From Glebionis coronaria (taxonomy: Eukaryota; Streptophyta; Magnoliopsida; Asterales; Asteraceae), in the NCBI GenBank assembly GCA_025667525.1, contig JANFOE010002236.1, positions 1 through 64,000 on the forward strand: a DNA stretch of 64,000 bases, in the 5' to 3' direction. The position numbers and the translations under genes are program-made. Each line of letters starts with the position of its first letter. Positions within the stretch are counted from its first letter, which is position 1. The notes below the pieces were generated by a model, which had not been told where the DNA came from, made no database searches, and was given only the letters and a program-made list of their open reading frames with translations. This document shows positions 12,704 through 25,190 of this stretch, one piece after another.

Positions 12704-14219
12704 TTAAAACAACAAACTCAAAATGAGGATCTTTTGATAACAAATGGGTGTGAAAACAGTGTTGAGACGAGTGACAAGATGATTGAGATAGTTAAGGCAT
12801 TAGAGGAAGAGATTATGAGATTAAAGAGATATGTGTCATCAAATGAAACACTAAAATTGGAACTAGAGGCTGCAGAGTCTAAAAAGCAGGACTTAGAAAT
12901 TAGACTTCCGTCTATTCTAGGGGAGATGGATCAGGCAAGACAGGGACTATCCGCTCTTTATGGTTCAATAGAAGAACGCTTAGCTTTTAATGATGCACAG
13001 CAACAATCTTATGTTGAACAACTGAACCAAAAGTGTGAGGAAATCTCTGACTTAAACATCCAGCTCATTGACAAAAACATGGTTTTGGCTAAGTTAAAGG
13101 AGACACTTCTTCTCACCCGACAAGAAGTTGTTAATAACTTAGCTACCAACTCTGCACCGTCCTCTAGTGCTCCAACAACCAATTCAGTAGTGCTTTATAA
13201 GAACCCGCTTCATAAGAAAAACTCGGTTACCTACGATGATTATATGAGGAATGCAATTAAGCATGTAGATCTAGTTAGGGATATTTTAGATGATTTGTAT
13301 GCGTTAGATCCCTCAAGCAGTTACTATTATTCAGCTCATGAATATATTAAGCGTGTTCAATATTGCTTAGCATATTTGCAATACATAGGAAAACCGGGTT
13401 ATACTTCTCACTAATCGACCCATTGCTGTAACTCAATTCAATAAGACCCCAGGAGCAAAACCGTTATTGGCACCATCAAGTAAGGCACCTTTAAAATCTG
13501 TTGCTAATGTTCCCACTTTGCCTTCTACAGGATTAAAAGAGTCTACTAAGGCTAAAGGATCGCCACTCAAGAAAGATAAGATCAAGCCCTCCACTAGTAG
13601 TACCATCAAGAAGAAAGTAGAAGCTCACACTAGGAATATCAGTTCAGATTTAAATAAAAAGAATCATGTTAAGACTAAAAGCTCTGCGCCTATGCAGAAG
13701 CCTAAACCATTTGTGAATTCTAATTTGAAATGTTGGAATTGTAATGAATGCATGTTTTCCCAACGTCATGATTTGTGTCTTATTGATCATGTGAATGAAA
13801 TGAATGCTATTAGGAATGATCTTGAATGGAATCCAACTGGGAGAACTCGTACCCAAGTTGGATGGCAATGGCGTCCCACTGGTAGGACCTTTACATTAGA
13901 TGGAAAAATGTGCCCTTTAACTAGGAATGCATCCATTGAGGTTAGGTCTCAGCGTCCTTTAGTTAGGCACACTAGCACTAAAGTATGGAAACCGCGCCCT
14001 TTAATTAGGTCAGCTCCCACTATAGTACCTATCAGTGAAGAAATACCTCAGGATTTAAGCCAACTTGAATCTACACCACCAACTAGGAAGAAGGCTAGGA
14101 AATCTAAGAAACCTAAAGTTAGCAAATCTAAGATCATTAAATCTGTACCTGCTAATAACAAGGAACATTCAGATTCCGAAACCTATACATTGTCCTCGTC
14201 TGGTGATATTTTAAGGTAG
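12704..14219 (+). pseudogene. gag: Copia-B Gag extension, second part, with a second Cys/His cluster
   Basis: The frame continues from 12704 to the TAA at 13412-13414 with more coiled-coil-like sequence (EEEIMRLKRYV, EQLNQKCEEISDL). A one-base frameshift near 13410 moves it to the frame ending at TAG 14217. This last part is basic (KSKKPKVSKSK). It has a second conserved cluster, CWNCNECMFSQRHDLC followed by LIDHVNEMNA, at about 13732-13803, and then repeated PTGR and PLTR motifs. Copia-A keeps the same cluster (42.8 kb, minus). I know of no assigned function. A second frame change before 14240 joins it to protease. Confidence 0.75.
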
Positions 14220-16132
14220 TCCAAATCATCCTCTGGTATTTGGACTCCGGTTGCTCAAAGCATATGACCGGAGATCGCTCGATGCTCCGAAATTTTGTCA
14301 GCAAGTTTCTTGGAACGGTTAAATTCGGTAATGATCATATTGCAAAGATAATAGGGTATGGTCAATATCAGATTGGAAACATTACGATTTCAAGGGTATA
14401 CTATGTAGAAGGTCTTGGTCATAATTTATTTTCAGTAGGACAGTTTTGTGATTCCAACCTAGAGGTTTCTTTTCGACAACATACTTGTTTCATCCGCAAC
14501 TTGGAAGGAAAAGACTTGTTGAAGGGATCTCGTGGTGCAAATCATTATACGTTGTCCCTACAAGACATGATGGCCGCCTCTCCAGTATGTCTTCTCCCCA
14601 AAGCATCTAAGACCAAGTCATGGTTATGGCATCCCAGATTATCTCATCTCAACTTTGATGCTATTAATCATTTGGCTAAAAACGAATTAGTTCGTGGTCT
14701 TCCAAAGCTCAAATTTCACAAGGACCATTTATGTTCCGCGTGTTCAAGGGGGAAAAGCACCAAGAAGTCATACAAGTCCAAAGCTGAAGACACCAATCAA
14801 GAAAAACTTCATCTTTTGCATATGGATCTTTGTGGGCCAATGCGAACCGAAAGTGTGAGCGGTAAGAAATTCATTCTTGTTATTGTGGATGATTTCTCCA
14901 GGTTTACATGGGTAAGATTTCTACGTACAAAGGATGAAGCACCGAAGGCTATCATCACTTTTCTGAAATTCATTCAGGTACGTTTAAATAATACTGTTCG
15001 CCGTATTCGTACAGATAATGGAACAGAGTTCGTCAACCAGACTCTTCGTGATTACTATGAAGAAGTTGGTATCTCACATGAAACATCCGCTGCACGTACT
15101 CCAAAACAAAACGGTGTCGTTGAAAGATGGAATCGTACGCTTATGGAAGCTACTAGGACTATGCTGATTTATGCGAACGCTCCATTATTCTTGTGGGCAG
15201 AAGCTATATTTACTGCATGTTTCACCCAAAACCGCTCTATCATTCGGAAACGCCATGGAAAAACACCTTACGAGCTTCTACATGATCGTAAACCCGATGT
15301 TTCATTTTTTCATGTGTTTGGGGCTCTTTGTTATCCAAACATTAATAGTGAGAACTTGGGCAAGCTTCAACCGAAAGCCGATATAGGTATTTCCATTGGT
15401 TACTCACCCTGCAAGAAAGCATACCGAATTTACAACCGTCGTCTTGGTAAGATTGTAGAAACTATGGACGCAGATTTTGATGAGCTGACAGCGATGGCTT
15501 CTGAGCAACGCAACTCTGAACCCGCGCTTCACTAGATGGGAACCGGTGCTATTAGTTCCGGATTAGTTCCCAATAATCCTACTTCTACATCATTTTTACC
15601 ACCTACAAGGCCCGAGTGGGATAAACTATTTCAACCGTTGTTTGATGAATTCTTTGATCCCCCAAATGATGAAGTTCCAGCACCTGTAGTGATAGCTCCA
15701 ATCCCTGAAGTTGTTGCTCAAGCTAATGAAGCTTTATCAAATGCATCTTCAATTAACATTGAACCGGATGCACCTTTACCAAGTAATTCTCAAACTACAC
15801 CTGAATCGTCACCCTTACTTGTGCCTAATGATGTTGAAGAGGATTTTATTGATCACGATTTGGAATATGCTCACCAACAAGAGCTTCCTTTCTTTGGTGT
15901 ACCGATACCTGAAAACCCTTCAGCCTCGTCTACCTCAGAAGAAGCTCTGTCAATTGTTCACTCCAGACCACCACGGATTGAAAATCACAGCACCAAATGG
16001 ACAAAAGATTACCCAATTAGGAATGTCATTGGAAGTCTCGATCGACCAGTCTCTACACGCCATCAATTACAAGAGAGTGCACTCTATTGCTATTTTGATG
16101 CATTTCTCTCTGAAGTTGAACCTAAAAACTAG
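14219..16132 (+). pseudogene. pol: Copia-B protease, GAG-pre-integrase, integrase and linker
   Basis: In one frame: the aspartic protease active site (WYLDSGCSKHMTG; DSG at about 14243), the GAG-pre-integrase (WLWHPRLSHLNF ... HLCSAC), then the integrase core with D (gat 14825), D (gat 15014) and E (gaa 15122), and the downstream HVFGALCYP motif. The acidic linker follows. In-frame TAG codons at 15533 and 16130 break it; the second replaces a Trp codon still present in Copia-A (KTWQQ). The enzymes would cut the polyprotein and integrate cDNA. This is the best-preserved copia integrase here. Confidence 0.9.
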
Positions 16133-17683
16133 CAACAGGCTATGACTCAATCATCTTGGATTGAAGCCATGCAAGAGGAACTAAATGAATTCCAAAGACT
16201 TGAAGTATGGGAATTAGTTGCTCTCCCTGACAAGGTTAACATCCTTACTTTGTTGTGGGTTTATAAGGTTAAACTCGATGAGATGGGTGGAGTCTTGAAG
16301 AATAAGGCAAGATTGGTTGCTAGAGGATACAAACAAGCCTTGGGTATCGACTTCGAAGAATCTTTTGCTCCTGTTGCAAGATTGGAGGCTATTAGACTAT
16401 TCCTTGCGTATGCTGCTCATATGAACATGATCGTCTATCAAATGGATGTGAAGACGACATTTTTGAATGGTGAACTAAGGGAAGAAGTCTATGTTAGTCA
16501 GCCGGATGGGTTCGTTAGCACGGAGTTTCCTAATCATGTGTACAAGCTTAAGAAGGCTCTCTATGGGTTGAAACAAGCTCCACGTGCATGGTATGATCTC
16601 CTTTCAACATATCTCATTTCGGAAGGCTTCTCCAAAGGCAAGGTGGACCCCACTCTATTCACTCTCAAGGAGGACAACGACATGATACTGGTACAAATTT
16701 ATGTTGATGATATAATATTTGCTGCCTCTAACATAGAATTATCAAAACGATTTGAGAAGATAATGTCCACACGCTTTCAGATGTCAATGATGGGAAAAAT
16801 TTCATTTTTCTTAGGATTACAAATTTCTCAGAATCCCAGAGGCATCTTTATTAATCAATCCAAATATGCTCTAGAATCTTTAAAGAAATATAACTTTGAA
16901 AATTGTGACCCCGTGGACACTCCAATGGTGGAGAAATCCAAGTTAGATGAAGATAGGAATGGGATTATTGTCGATCCGAAACTCTACCGTGGGATGATCG
17001 GCACCCTTCTCTATCTGACTGCTAGCAGGCCTGATTTGCAATTTGCCGTATGAATGTGTGCCCGGTACCAGGCTCGGCCTACCGAAAAGCACCTACATGT
17101 TGTTAAAAGGATCTTTCGGTATCTCAAAGGAACACTTCATCGTGGTCTATGGTATCCGAAAGATTCCTCCATTGCTTTAATATCATACGCAGATGCCGAT
17201 CATGCTGGGTGTCAAGACACGAGGCGTAGCACTTCTGGGTCTGTGCAACTCCTTGGAGACAGATTGATTAGTTGGTCTTCAAAAAGGCAGAAAAGCGCTG
17301 CAATTTCTAGCACGAAGGCTGAATACATCGCCATGTCCGGTTGTTGTGCTCAAGTCCTTTGGATGAGATCACAACTAACTGACTACTGTTTGGGATTCAA
17401 CAAAATCTCGATGTATTGTGACAACAAGAGCGCCATTGCCCTTTGTTGCAACTACGTTCAACACTCCCGGGCAAAGCACATAGACATTCGCTACCATTTC
17501 ATTAAAGAGCAGGTGGAGAACGGAGTGATCGAGCTGTATTTTGTCACCACTGAGTATCAGCTGGCAGATATGTTCACCAAAGCCTTAGATCGAGGACGAA
17601 TCGAGTTTTTGATCGACAAGCTTGGCATGAAATCATTCTCTCCAGCGACTCTCAAAGAATTGGCAGAAGAATCAGCTGAATAG
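16133..17683 (+). pseudogene. pol: Copia-B reverse transcriptase-RNase H
   Basis: RT motifs run in order: [57 protein letters not shown] (16700) and FLGLQIS. RNase H follows ([40 protein letters not shown]). The only break is TGA at 17051, apparently from a Cys codon; the frame then runs to a natural TAG at 17681-17683. The C-terminal extension [11 protein letters not shown] aligns with Copia-A. Gypsy-1 inserted ten bases after the stop, so it did not disrupt coding. Confidence 0.92.
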
Positions 17684-18138
17684 TAGTGGTAAATGATAGG
17701 TGTGTCAACACCCATCCTTTTACCACTTAATTCTGGCTAAAACAAGACTAAAACACGTATTTAATATCATTTGTTTGGAATTATGCGTGGTTTTTGTGTT
17801 TATTGTGTTTTCAGAGCTAACCGGATGAATATTAAAGAAAACATGGGATTGCACGGGTTTTATCAAGGAAAAAGACCAAAGATAAAGTCTATTGTCCAAG
17901 AGATGCAAAAGATTTGAAGTCACTGGGCCTATTCGAAGATTTATCGAAGAGAAGGACCAAAGACGGAAGATTTACATAAGTCGAAGAAACTCAAGTCTAT
18001 TTAACGAAGAAATTAAGAGACGAGTTGGATTTAATCGACGACAAATCCCGAATCGGAATCGAAAACGTCAACTTTTCTGAAAAGACGAGAAGACAAGAAG
18101 AAAGGGAGAAAGCCCACTCACCAACCAACCACTGGGAC

Positions 18139-18173
18139 TATATATAGATTCTCCCTTCACACTATTAGGGAGA
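18139..18173 (+). promoter_or_regulatory. Gypsy-1 LTR TATA box plus 7-bp inverted repeat
   Basis: TATATATA (18139-18146) is followed by TCTCCCT (18150-18156) and AGGGAGA (18167-18173) around a 10-base loop. It is shorter than in Gypsy-2 and Gypsy-3 but in the same place. Confidence 0.5.
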
Positions 18174-18555
18174 GCTTTTATTTTTTCCTTCCCAGTCTTT
18201 TTAGTTCGTAGCTCCACAAACACCATTAGGGTGTTTGGTGGTTTTTCATTTTTCTTCAATCTTGTAAGTGTTTGATCATCACTATTGTTAACTTTTACAT
18301 TAATCTTTCAATCCAATCTTTCTTTTCATCTTGTTCATCATAATCTTTCATCTCAAGTTTTTAAGTTCTTATTTGGTTGAGTTTTGATTTTAAAAAGTTG
18401 TTGAATTTGTGTTTTTATTGTTGGGATTTATTTCGTATGGTATTTAGATGATTTGTGTCTGATTTGGTAAAACCTTTTTGCGTATTAAGCTCGATCTTGG
18501 ATTAATTCGTGTCCACTGTTGAAACGTCTGCTACTGTTCTTCATCTTTTGACTTT

Positions 18556-19066
18556 CCGAATAGACAAGTTTCTGTGTACCTTACTCGGAATCTTGGATAT
18601 TCCGAATAGCTCTTTTTCTTTCTCTCTTATTCGGAACATTTCAGTCTTTCCGAATTGCTTGTTTATTCCATCCTTATTCGGAATATTTACATATTCCGAA
18701 TAGTCCATATTTTCCGAATAGAACCATGTTTTCCGCATAGGGTACTTTTTTCCGCATAGGCCTGTTTTTCCGAATAGCTTACTTTTTCCGCATAGTCCAG
18801 TTTTTCCGAATAGAGCATTACATTCCGAATAGGGTCAATTTTTCCGCATAGGTGTGTTTTTCCGCATAGTACTATTTTTCCGAATTGAGCAGTTTATTCC
18901 GAATAGGCTATGTTTTCCGTATAGGACTTATTTTCCGAATAGGGCACACTTTTCCGAATAGCATTACATTCCGAGTAGGCCATTTCTTGAATTTATTCCG
19001 CATAAGCCAATTGTTCCGAATAGGAGATTTTATTCCGTATAAGCCAGATTTTCCAAATAGGATATT
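18556..19066 (+). repeat. Gypsy-1 LTR array of TTCCGAATAG / TTCCGCATAG motifs
   Basis: More than twenty copies of TTCCGAATAG, TTCCGCATAG or close variants (also TTATTCGGAA in reverse orientation) are spaced about 18-30 bp apart with unrelated T-rich spacers, so this is a motif array rather than a simple tandem repeat. The 3' LTR repeats it at about 27983-28493. Confidence 0.85.
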
Positions 19067-19304
19067 TTTCAGTTAGGTAAGTTTTTAGTTGCTGATTTGT
19101 TTTAAATTTTTAATTCAAGTCTTACTTCTTAATTGTTTTAAGTTTAAGTCTTTATTTACTTTATTCATTTCCCTTTTTAATAGAATAGAAAACCAAACTC
19201 TTTTTTTGTCACCAAGAACAATCATTCCACTTTAAACTGAGATCAATTCGAGAGGATTCCGAGAGAATAGAAATTAGAACCCATAACAAAAAGGGAGTAT
19301 CAAA

Positions 19305-19384
19305 TGGCGCCGCTGCCGGCTCTTCTTGTTAAGATCAAAAGTTTTTTGTGAGAACTTGGATTTTGGGATCCGTTCCCCGTGAAC
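19305..19384 (+). promoter_or_regulatory. Gypsy-1 PBS (tRNA-Asp type) and conserved leader block
   Basis: TGGCGCCGCTGCCGG (19305-19319) lies two bases after the LTR. It matches the complement of plant tRNA-Asp 3' end (TGGCGCCGTTGCCGG) with one mismatch. Downstream, TTGGATTTTGGGATCCG with a GGATCC palindrome (19366-19371) is nearly identical in Gypsy-2 and Gypsy-3, so it is a candidate RNA packaging or dimerisation signal. Confidence 0.8.
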
Positions 19385-19519
19385 CTTACTTTTTCACAAA
19401 AATTTTCAAAAAAAAAACAAAAAAATATAAAATTTTCAAAAATACAAAAAAATTAAAAAACATAAAAAATCAAAAATATTTTTGCTTTGTTTTTCTCTTG
19501 TTAGTTCTTTTGCAGGTGT

Positions 19520-22189
19520 ATGCGCACTCGATCCACGTCTTATCAAGAGCCCGAGCCTCTCGATCACTTAGAGATGGCCGGTGTACCACCTCCAAACAAT
19601 AATAACAACAACAACCCACCTTTCAACAACATGAACAATAACAACAACAATGAGCCCCTTCCGGATAATCGCCCGATGATTGAACTGCTGCAAGCTCATG
19701 TCGATGGCAACACGGATCCAATTGTTATACCACCAATTGCCGCCAACAATTTCGAGCTAAAATCAGGCTTTATCCAGATGGTCTCCGCTCAACCATTCTT
19801 GGGACGAACCATTGATGATCCACACGACCATATCAAGAGATTCTTGCAACTCACCAACACGGTCAAGTTCAATGGAGTTCCACAAGAGGTTATAAGGTTA
19901 CAACTTTTTCCCTTTTCTTTAGAGGGACAAGCCCGGCATTGGCTTGCGAAGGAACCGCCACAGAGTATTCTCTCGTGGATGGATTTGGAAACAAAGTTTA
20001 TCAATTACTTTTTTCCACCCTCTCGTACTACCGCTTTGCGGAATGAGATCATAAATTTTGAACAAAAGTACGATGAGTCATTCAGTGAATCTTGGGATCG
20101 CTTTAAAGATCTTTTAAGAAAATGCCCACAACATGGTTTTATCGAAGTACATCAAATCAATACTTTTTACAATGGTTTAAGCATGAGTGACCAAGATTCA
20201 CTAAACAGTGCCTCGGGGGGTAATCTATTGGCTAAGACTTCCAATGCTGCTTGGGATATCATTGAGAATAAGTCTCGTGTGCAAACCAAGAGTGTTAGGA
20301 CCAATGTCGCTAGTGCTAGCACTAATGACAGCGACAAGCGATTGGACAAAATCACTACGCTTCTTGAATCGCTTGTCACCCACACCGTTAGCAACAACAA
20401 CAGCAACAACGCCAAAAACGCACAAGTGAACGCTGTCAACCAACCTTGTGAGATATGCGGTGGTCCTCATTCTTACACCACTTGTACCGCCACCCAAGAT
20501 TACCCTGCAGAGAATGTGAACGCAGCATATGGCACCTATACTCAACCTGCTTATCAAGCAAAACCTCAAGGTGACCGCAACTTGCTTAGCTATCGTTCCA
20601 ACAACTATATCTCACCACCTGGTTTTAATCCTAACAACCAAAACCAACAACAAAACCTTAAACGCCCTCCTCAACAACAACAACAACCTCGACAACCATA
20701 CATCCCACCTCACAAGCAACAACAACCACCTCAACGTAACAACCAAGTTTTCCAACAACCTGCTTACCAACCACCTGCATACAATGCTCCTCCCAACCAA
20801 ACCACCACTGCATTACACCAAGAGGTTGCAACCTACATGAGAACCAATGATGTGATAGTGGGAAATCTCCAAGAAGAAGTGCGCAATTTGAAAGCAGACT
20901 TGGTCAAGCAAGGAAACGATTTGAGAGCCGACATGAGAAATACGTTGGATAGCCAAACTAATGATCTAAGGAACATGATGGCTAGTTTCTTCCAAGGTAA
21001 TCAACCCTCTCCTTCGGGTACTCTTCCGAGTAATACCGTTGCGAATCCAAGAGGGGAGATGAAAGCAATCACTACTCGAAGTGGCAAAGGTACCAAGGAA
21101 CCCGAGCTTCCTATACCTCCACCAGTGGTTGTGACTAAGGAGAACGAGTCACCTGCTCCTATTCCTCATCCTTCTCCTTCCCCAATTTCTCCACCTCTTC
21201 CTTCTACCCCACCTCCACCCGTGGTTGTGAGTGATCCTATTCTCCCAAAGCCTTCCTCTTCTTCCAATATACCTTATCCATCTAGGTTGAGGAAAGAGAA
21301 GCAAAAGAGCAAGGATGATATTCAAGTTTCGAATTTCCTTAAAATGTTCAAACAACTGAATTTCAATATCTCCTTCGCTGAGGCTCTCGCTCACATGCCC
21401 AAGTATGCAAAAATGTTTAAAGATCTTCTGAGCGACAAGGAAAAGCTCCTCGATATTGCCAACACCCAACTTAATGAGAATTGCTCTGTAGTGCTCTTAA
21501 GGAAATTGCCAACTAAGCTTGGTGATCCGGGTCGTTTTCTTATCCCTTGTAATTTCCCGGGAGTAGAGAATTGCATGGCCCTAGCCGATCTAGGCGCCAG
21601 TATTAATCTCATGCCTCTAAGTGTTTGGAAGCAATTATCTCTCCCCGAGCTAGTCCCCACCAAAATGACTTTGGAATTGGCTAACCGTACGGTTGCTTAT
21701 CCAGTGGGGATAGCCGAAGACTTTATTATAGGAGTCGACAAATTCACCTTCCTTGCTGATTTTGTTGTCGTCGACTACGAGATGGACCCCCGTGTGCCAC
21801 TAATTGTTGGTCGTCCATTCCTTAGGACCGGTCGCACTCTCATTGATGTTGAAGCCGGTGAGCTTATCATGAGAGTGGGTGACGATAAAGTAGTCTTCAA
21901 CATGGGAAAGTTGTCTAAACAGCCTTATTCATATGAGAGCGTTAATTGTATTGACGTTCTTGATGAGGCTTGTGAAAAACACTTTAATGATGCTTGCAAA
22001 AGTATTCCTACCTCTCTTCCCAATGTTGAGACCGTGTCCACCATTGCTTCATCATTGTCTCTATTTGGAGATAGTGATTTATTTTGGAACAATCTTGAAG
22101 ATACCATGGGAGATGCGAATTTAGCTACTAATGATTCTCCTATCGATGGGGATGAAGACATGAATTTCTTTGACAATCTTCTCACCTAA
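19520..22189 (+). CDS. gag: Gypsy-1 Gag-protease polyprotein (889 aa)
   Basis: ATG 19520 follows a splice-acceptor-like tract (TTCTTTTGCAG). An Asn/Pro-rich N-terminus precedes a retrotransposon Gag domain at about residues 100-240 ([36 protein letters not shown]). A knuckle [13 protein letters not shown] (CX2CX3HX4C, residues 310-322) follows, then a long Gln/Pro-rich region, a coiled-coil-like stretch and KAITTRSGK. The aspartic protease has DLGASIN (residues 690-696) and the flap-like VGRPFLRTG. The ORF ends in an acidic tail at TAA 22187. In the related Gypsy-3 copy the frame continues toward pol at this point, so the stop is probably a mutation. Confidence 0.93.
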   Translation: MRTRSTSYQEPEPLDHLEMAGVPPPNNNNNNNPPFNNMNNNNNNEPLPDNRPMIELLQAHVDGNTDPIVIPPIAANNFELKSGFIQMVSAQPFLGRTIDDPHDHIKRFLQLTNTVKFNGVPQEVIRLQLFPFSLEGQARHWLAKEPPQSILSWMDLETKFINYFFPPSRTTALRNEIINFEQKYDESFSESWDRFKDLLRKCPQHGFIEVHQINTFYNGLSMSDQDSLNSASGGNLLAKTSNAAWDIIENKSRVQTKSVRTNVASASTNDSDKRLDKITTLLESLVTHTVSNNNSNNAKNAQVNAVNQPCEICGGPHSYTTCTATQDYPAENVNAAYGTYTQPAYQAKPQGDRNLLSYRSNNYISPPGFNPNNQNQQQNLKRPPQQQQQPRQPYIPPHKQQQPPQRNNQVFQQPAYQPPAYNAPPNQTTTALHQEVATYMRTNDVIVGNLQEEVRNLKADLVKQGNDLRADMRNTLDSQTNDLRNMMASFFQGNQPSPSGTLPSNTVANPRGEMKAITTRSGKGTKEPELPIPPPVVVTKENESPAPIPHPSPSPISPPLPSTPPPPVVVSDPILPKPSSSSNIPYPSRLRKEKQKSKDDIQVSNFLKMFKQLNFNISFAEALAHMPKYAKMFKDLLSDKEKLLDIANTQLNENCSVVLLRKLPTKLGDPGRFLIPCNFPGVENCMALADLGASINLMPLSVWKQLSLPELVPTKMTLELANRTVAYPVGIAEDFIIGVDKFTFLADFVVVDYEMDPRVPLIVGRPFLRTGRTLIDVEAGELIMRVGDDKVVFNMGKLSKQPYSYESVNCIDVLDEACEKHFNDACKSIPTSLPNVETVSTIASSLSLFGDSDLFWNNLEDTMGDANLATNDSPIDGDEDMNFFDNLLT

Positions 22190-25182
22190 GACAATCCTTC
22201 GCCTCCATCTCCCACGGTCATTGCTATCGATATCCGACTTCGAATACGCCTCCCGTCGAAAATCCTCCGGATTTAGAACGTAAGGAGTTGCCGCCCCATC
22301 TCGAGTATGTATTCCTTGATGAAGAGAAGAAGTCGCCCGTCATTATTGCGACGGATTTGAAAGATGAAGAGAAGACTCGCCTCATCGCTGTGTTGAAAGA
22401 TCATAAGAAGGCTATTGCTTGGAAGATTTCGGATATTCGTGGAATTGATCCTCACTTCTGCACGCACAAAATTCTCATGGAGGACGACTATAAGCCCACT
22501 ATTCAAAACCAACGAAGGGTGAATCCAAAAATCCATGAAGTCATCCAAACAGAGGTTATCAAACTTCTTGATGCGGGTATGATTTACCCTATTTGGGATT
22601 CACCTTGGGTTAGTCCAATCCATTGTGTGCCCAAGAAGGGCAGAATAACCGTTGTTCCCAATGAACACAACGAGTTGATTTCCACTCGTCTCGTTACTGG
22701 GTGGAGAGTTTGTATAGACTACCGCAAACTCAATGATGCCACGAGAAAGGATCATTTCCCTCTACCTTTTATGGACCAAATGCTTGAACGTTTAGCAGGT
22801 AATGAATATTACTGCTTTCTTGATGGTTTCTCGGGTTATTTCCAAATACCAATCGATCCCCAAGATCAAGAGAAGACTACATTCACTTGTCCCTATGGCA
22901 CTTTCGCTTACAAAAGAATGCCTTTTGGCTTATGCAATGCCCCCGGGACTTTCCAAAGGTGCATGTTAGCTATCTTCCATGACATGGTTGAACAAACCAT
23001 GGAAGTCTTCAAGGATGATTTCTCGGTCTTTGGGGATTCCTTCTCTTCTTGCCTTGCCAATTTGGAACGTATGCTAAAGCGGTGCGAAGACACTCGCCTA
23101 GTTCTGAATTGGGAAAAATGCCATTTTATGGTAAAAGAAGGCGTCGTGCTTGGACATAAGATCTCGAAAGCCGGTCTTGAAGTTGACCGTGCTAAAGTCG
23201 ATGTTATCGCAAAGTTGCCTCCACCTTCAACCGTGAAGGGTGTGAGAAGTTTTATGGGTCATGCGGGCTTCTACCGTCGATTCATCAAAGATTTTTCTCA
23301 AATCGCTCGCCCGATGACCCACCTCTTGGAAAAAGATACTCTTTTTATCTTCTCCAAAGAGTGTCTTGAAGCCTTCAACTCGCTTAAGGATAAGCTTACT
23401 AAGGCACCCGTCTTAGTTACCCCTAATTGGGAGCTGCCCTTTGAGTTGATGTGCGATGCTAGTGATTTTGCTATTGGAGCGGTTCTTGGACAAAGAGTGA
23501 ACAAACACTTCCAACCAATCCATTACGCTAGCAAGACAATGACGGGGGCACAATTGCATTATACGACAACAGAAAAAGAGCTTTTAGCTGTTCTCTATGC
23601 CTTTGAAAAATTCCGCCCCTATCTTGTCCTTTCCACTACAATCGTTTACACCGATCATTCCGCGCTGAAGTACTTGTTGACAAAGCAAGATTCCAAACCA
23701 AGACTTCTTCGCTGGGTTTTGCTGCTCCAGGAATTTAAAATCGAAATTCGCGATAAAAAAGGAGCTGAAAACCTAGCCGCGGACCATCTCAGCAGACTTG
23801 AGGATCCTTACCAAGGGGATCATCCGAACAAAGAAATCAATGATTTTTTTCCCTTGGAGACCTTAATGTCTATAAACTCGAAGCCGAATGAAACCCCGTG
23901 GTTTGCGGACTTTGCAAACTACTTGGCGGGTGGAATTCTCAAGGAAGGGTTGACATCCCAACAAAAGAAAAAGTTCTTCACCGACATTAAGACTTACTTT
24001 TGGGACGACCCTTACCTATTCAAACAATGTGCCGACTTGATTATCCGCCGATGTGTTGATGGACCGGCAGCGTCTGAAATCCTTGATGCTTGCCACAAAG
24101 GACCCACCGGTGGTCACTTTGGTCCCAACTACACAGCCAAAAAAGTGTTTGATTCGGGATTTTATTGGCCCTCCATATATCGTGATGCTCACAATATGGT
24201 TAAACGATGTGATGTTTGCCAAAAGCAAGGCAAAATCACACATAAAGACGAGATGCCTCAGAATTTCATTCAAGAGTGTGAAATCTTTGATGTTTGGGGT
24301 ATCGACTTTATGGGGCCATTCCCTTCTTCTAAAGGAAACAAATACATCCTTGTAGCCGTTGACTACGTTTCAAAGTGGGTTGAAGCCAAAGCTTTACCTA
24401 CTAATGACGCAAGGGTGGTTTGTAACTTTTTGAAAGATCTTTTCGCTAGATTCGGTGTGCCTCGTGCCATTATTAGTGATCGTGGGACTCATTTTTGCAA
24501 TGACCAATTTGCTAGAGTCATGGCTAAGTACGGTGTAAATCATCGCCTTTACACAGCCTACCACCCACAAACTAATGGCCAGGCTGAAATATCCAACCGA
24601 GGACTTAAGCGAATTCTTGAAAGAACTGTGGGAGAGCATCGTGCCGCATGGGCTGATAAACTCGATGATGCTTTGTGGGCTTTTCGTACCGCTTACAAGA
24701 CCCCGATCGGCTGTACGCCTTATCGTCTTGTGTACGGGAAAGCGTGCCACCTCCCCATTGAGTTGGAGCACAAGGCTTATTGGGCCTTGAAGTGGGCTAA
24801 TTTTGATATAAACAAAGCCGGTGACCTACGCAAGATCCAATTCAATGAGCTTAATGAACTCCGTAATGAGGCTTATGAAAATTCTTTGATCTATAAGGAA
24901 AGGACTAAGCTCATTCACGATTCTAAGATTAAAAACCGAGAGTTCCATGTTGGAGACAAAGTCTTACTTTTTAACTCTCGGTTGAAAATCTTCTCGGGAA
25001 AGCTCAAATCTCGTTGGTCCGGCCCATTCACCATTGCCCAAATTTTTCCATATGGTACTCTCGAGCTCGCTCAACCTAATGGACCTAATTTTAAGGTGAA
25101 TGGCCAACGAGTGAAGTTGTACTTTGGTGAGGACACCTCTCATGAGGTGATTCCATCCCTCACCACGTTCCCCATGAACTAA
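22190..25182 (+). CDS. pol: Gypsy-1 reverse transcriptase-RNase H-integrase (964-codon frame)
   Basis: The open frame covers 22288-25182; recognisable protein starts further left, past a one-base deletion near 22233 relative to Gypsy-3. [47 protein letters not shown], and a catalytic box reading FKDD where Gypsy-3 has FMDD. RNase [41 protein letters not shown]. Integrase: an HHCC zinc finger ([10 protein letters not shown] ... CDVCQKQG), catalytic [17 protein letters not shown] and GQAEISNRG, and a C-terminus with no chromodomain. Length and order fit Athila-lineage pol. It has no internal stops but no clear independent start. Confidence 0.93.
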
Positions 25183-25190
25183 GTTTGGGT

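Larger units (their letters stand above)
17694..19302 (+). repeat. Gypsy-1 5' LTR (1609 bp)
   Basis: Ends are TGATA...TATCA. Just inside is the hairpin GGTGT-gtca-ACACC (17698 on). TATA box at 18139, a strong splice-donor match CTT|GTAAGTG at 18261-18270, and a TTCCGAATAG/TTCCGCATAG array at 18556-19066 follow. No protein-coding function is supported inside the LTR. Confidence 0.95.

Noticed and set aside
20529..20840. Asn/Thr/His-rich 103-codon frame inside Gypsy-1 gag
   Set aside because: Shadow frame of the Gln/Pro-rich coding segment of gag.
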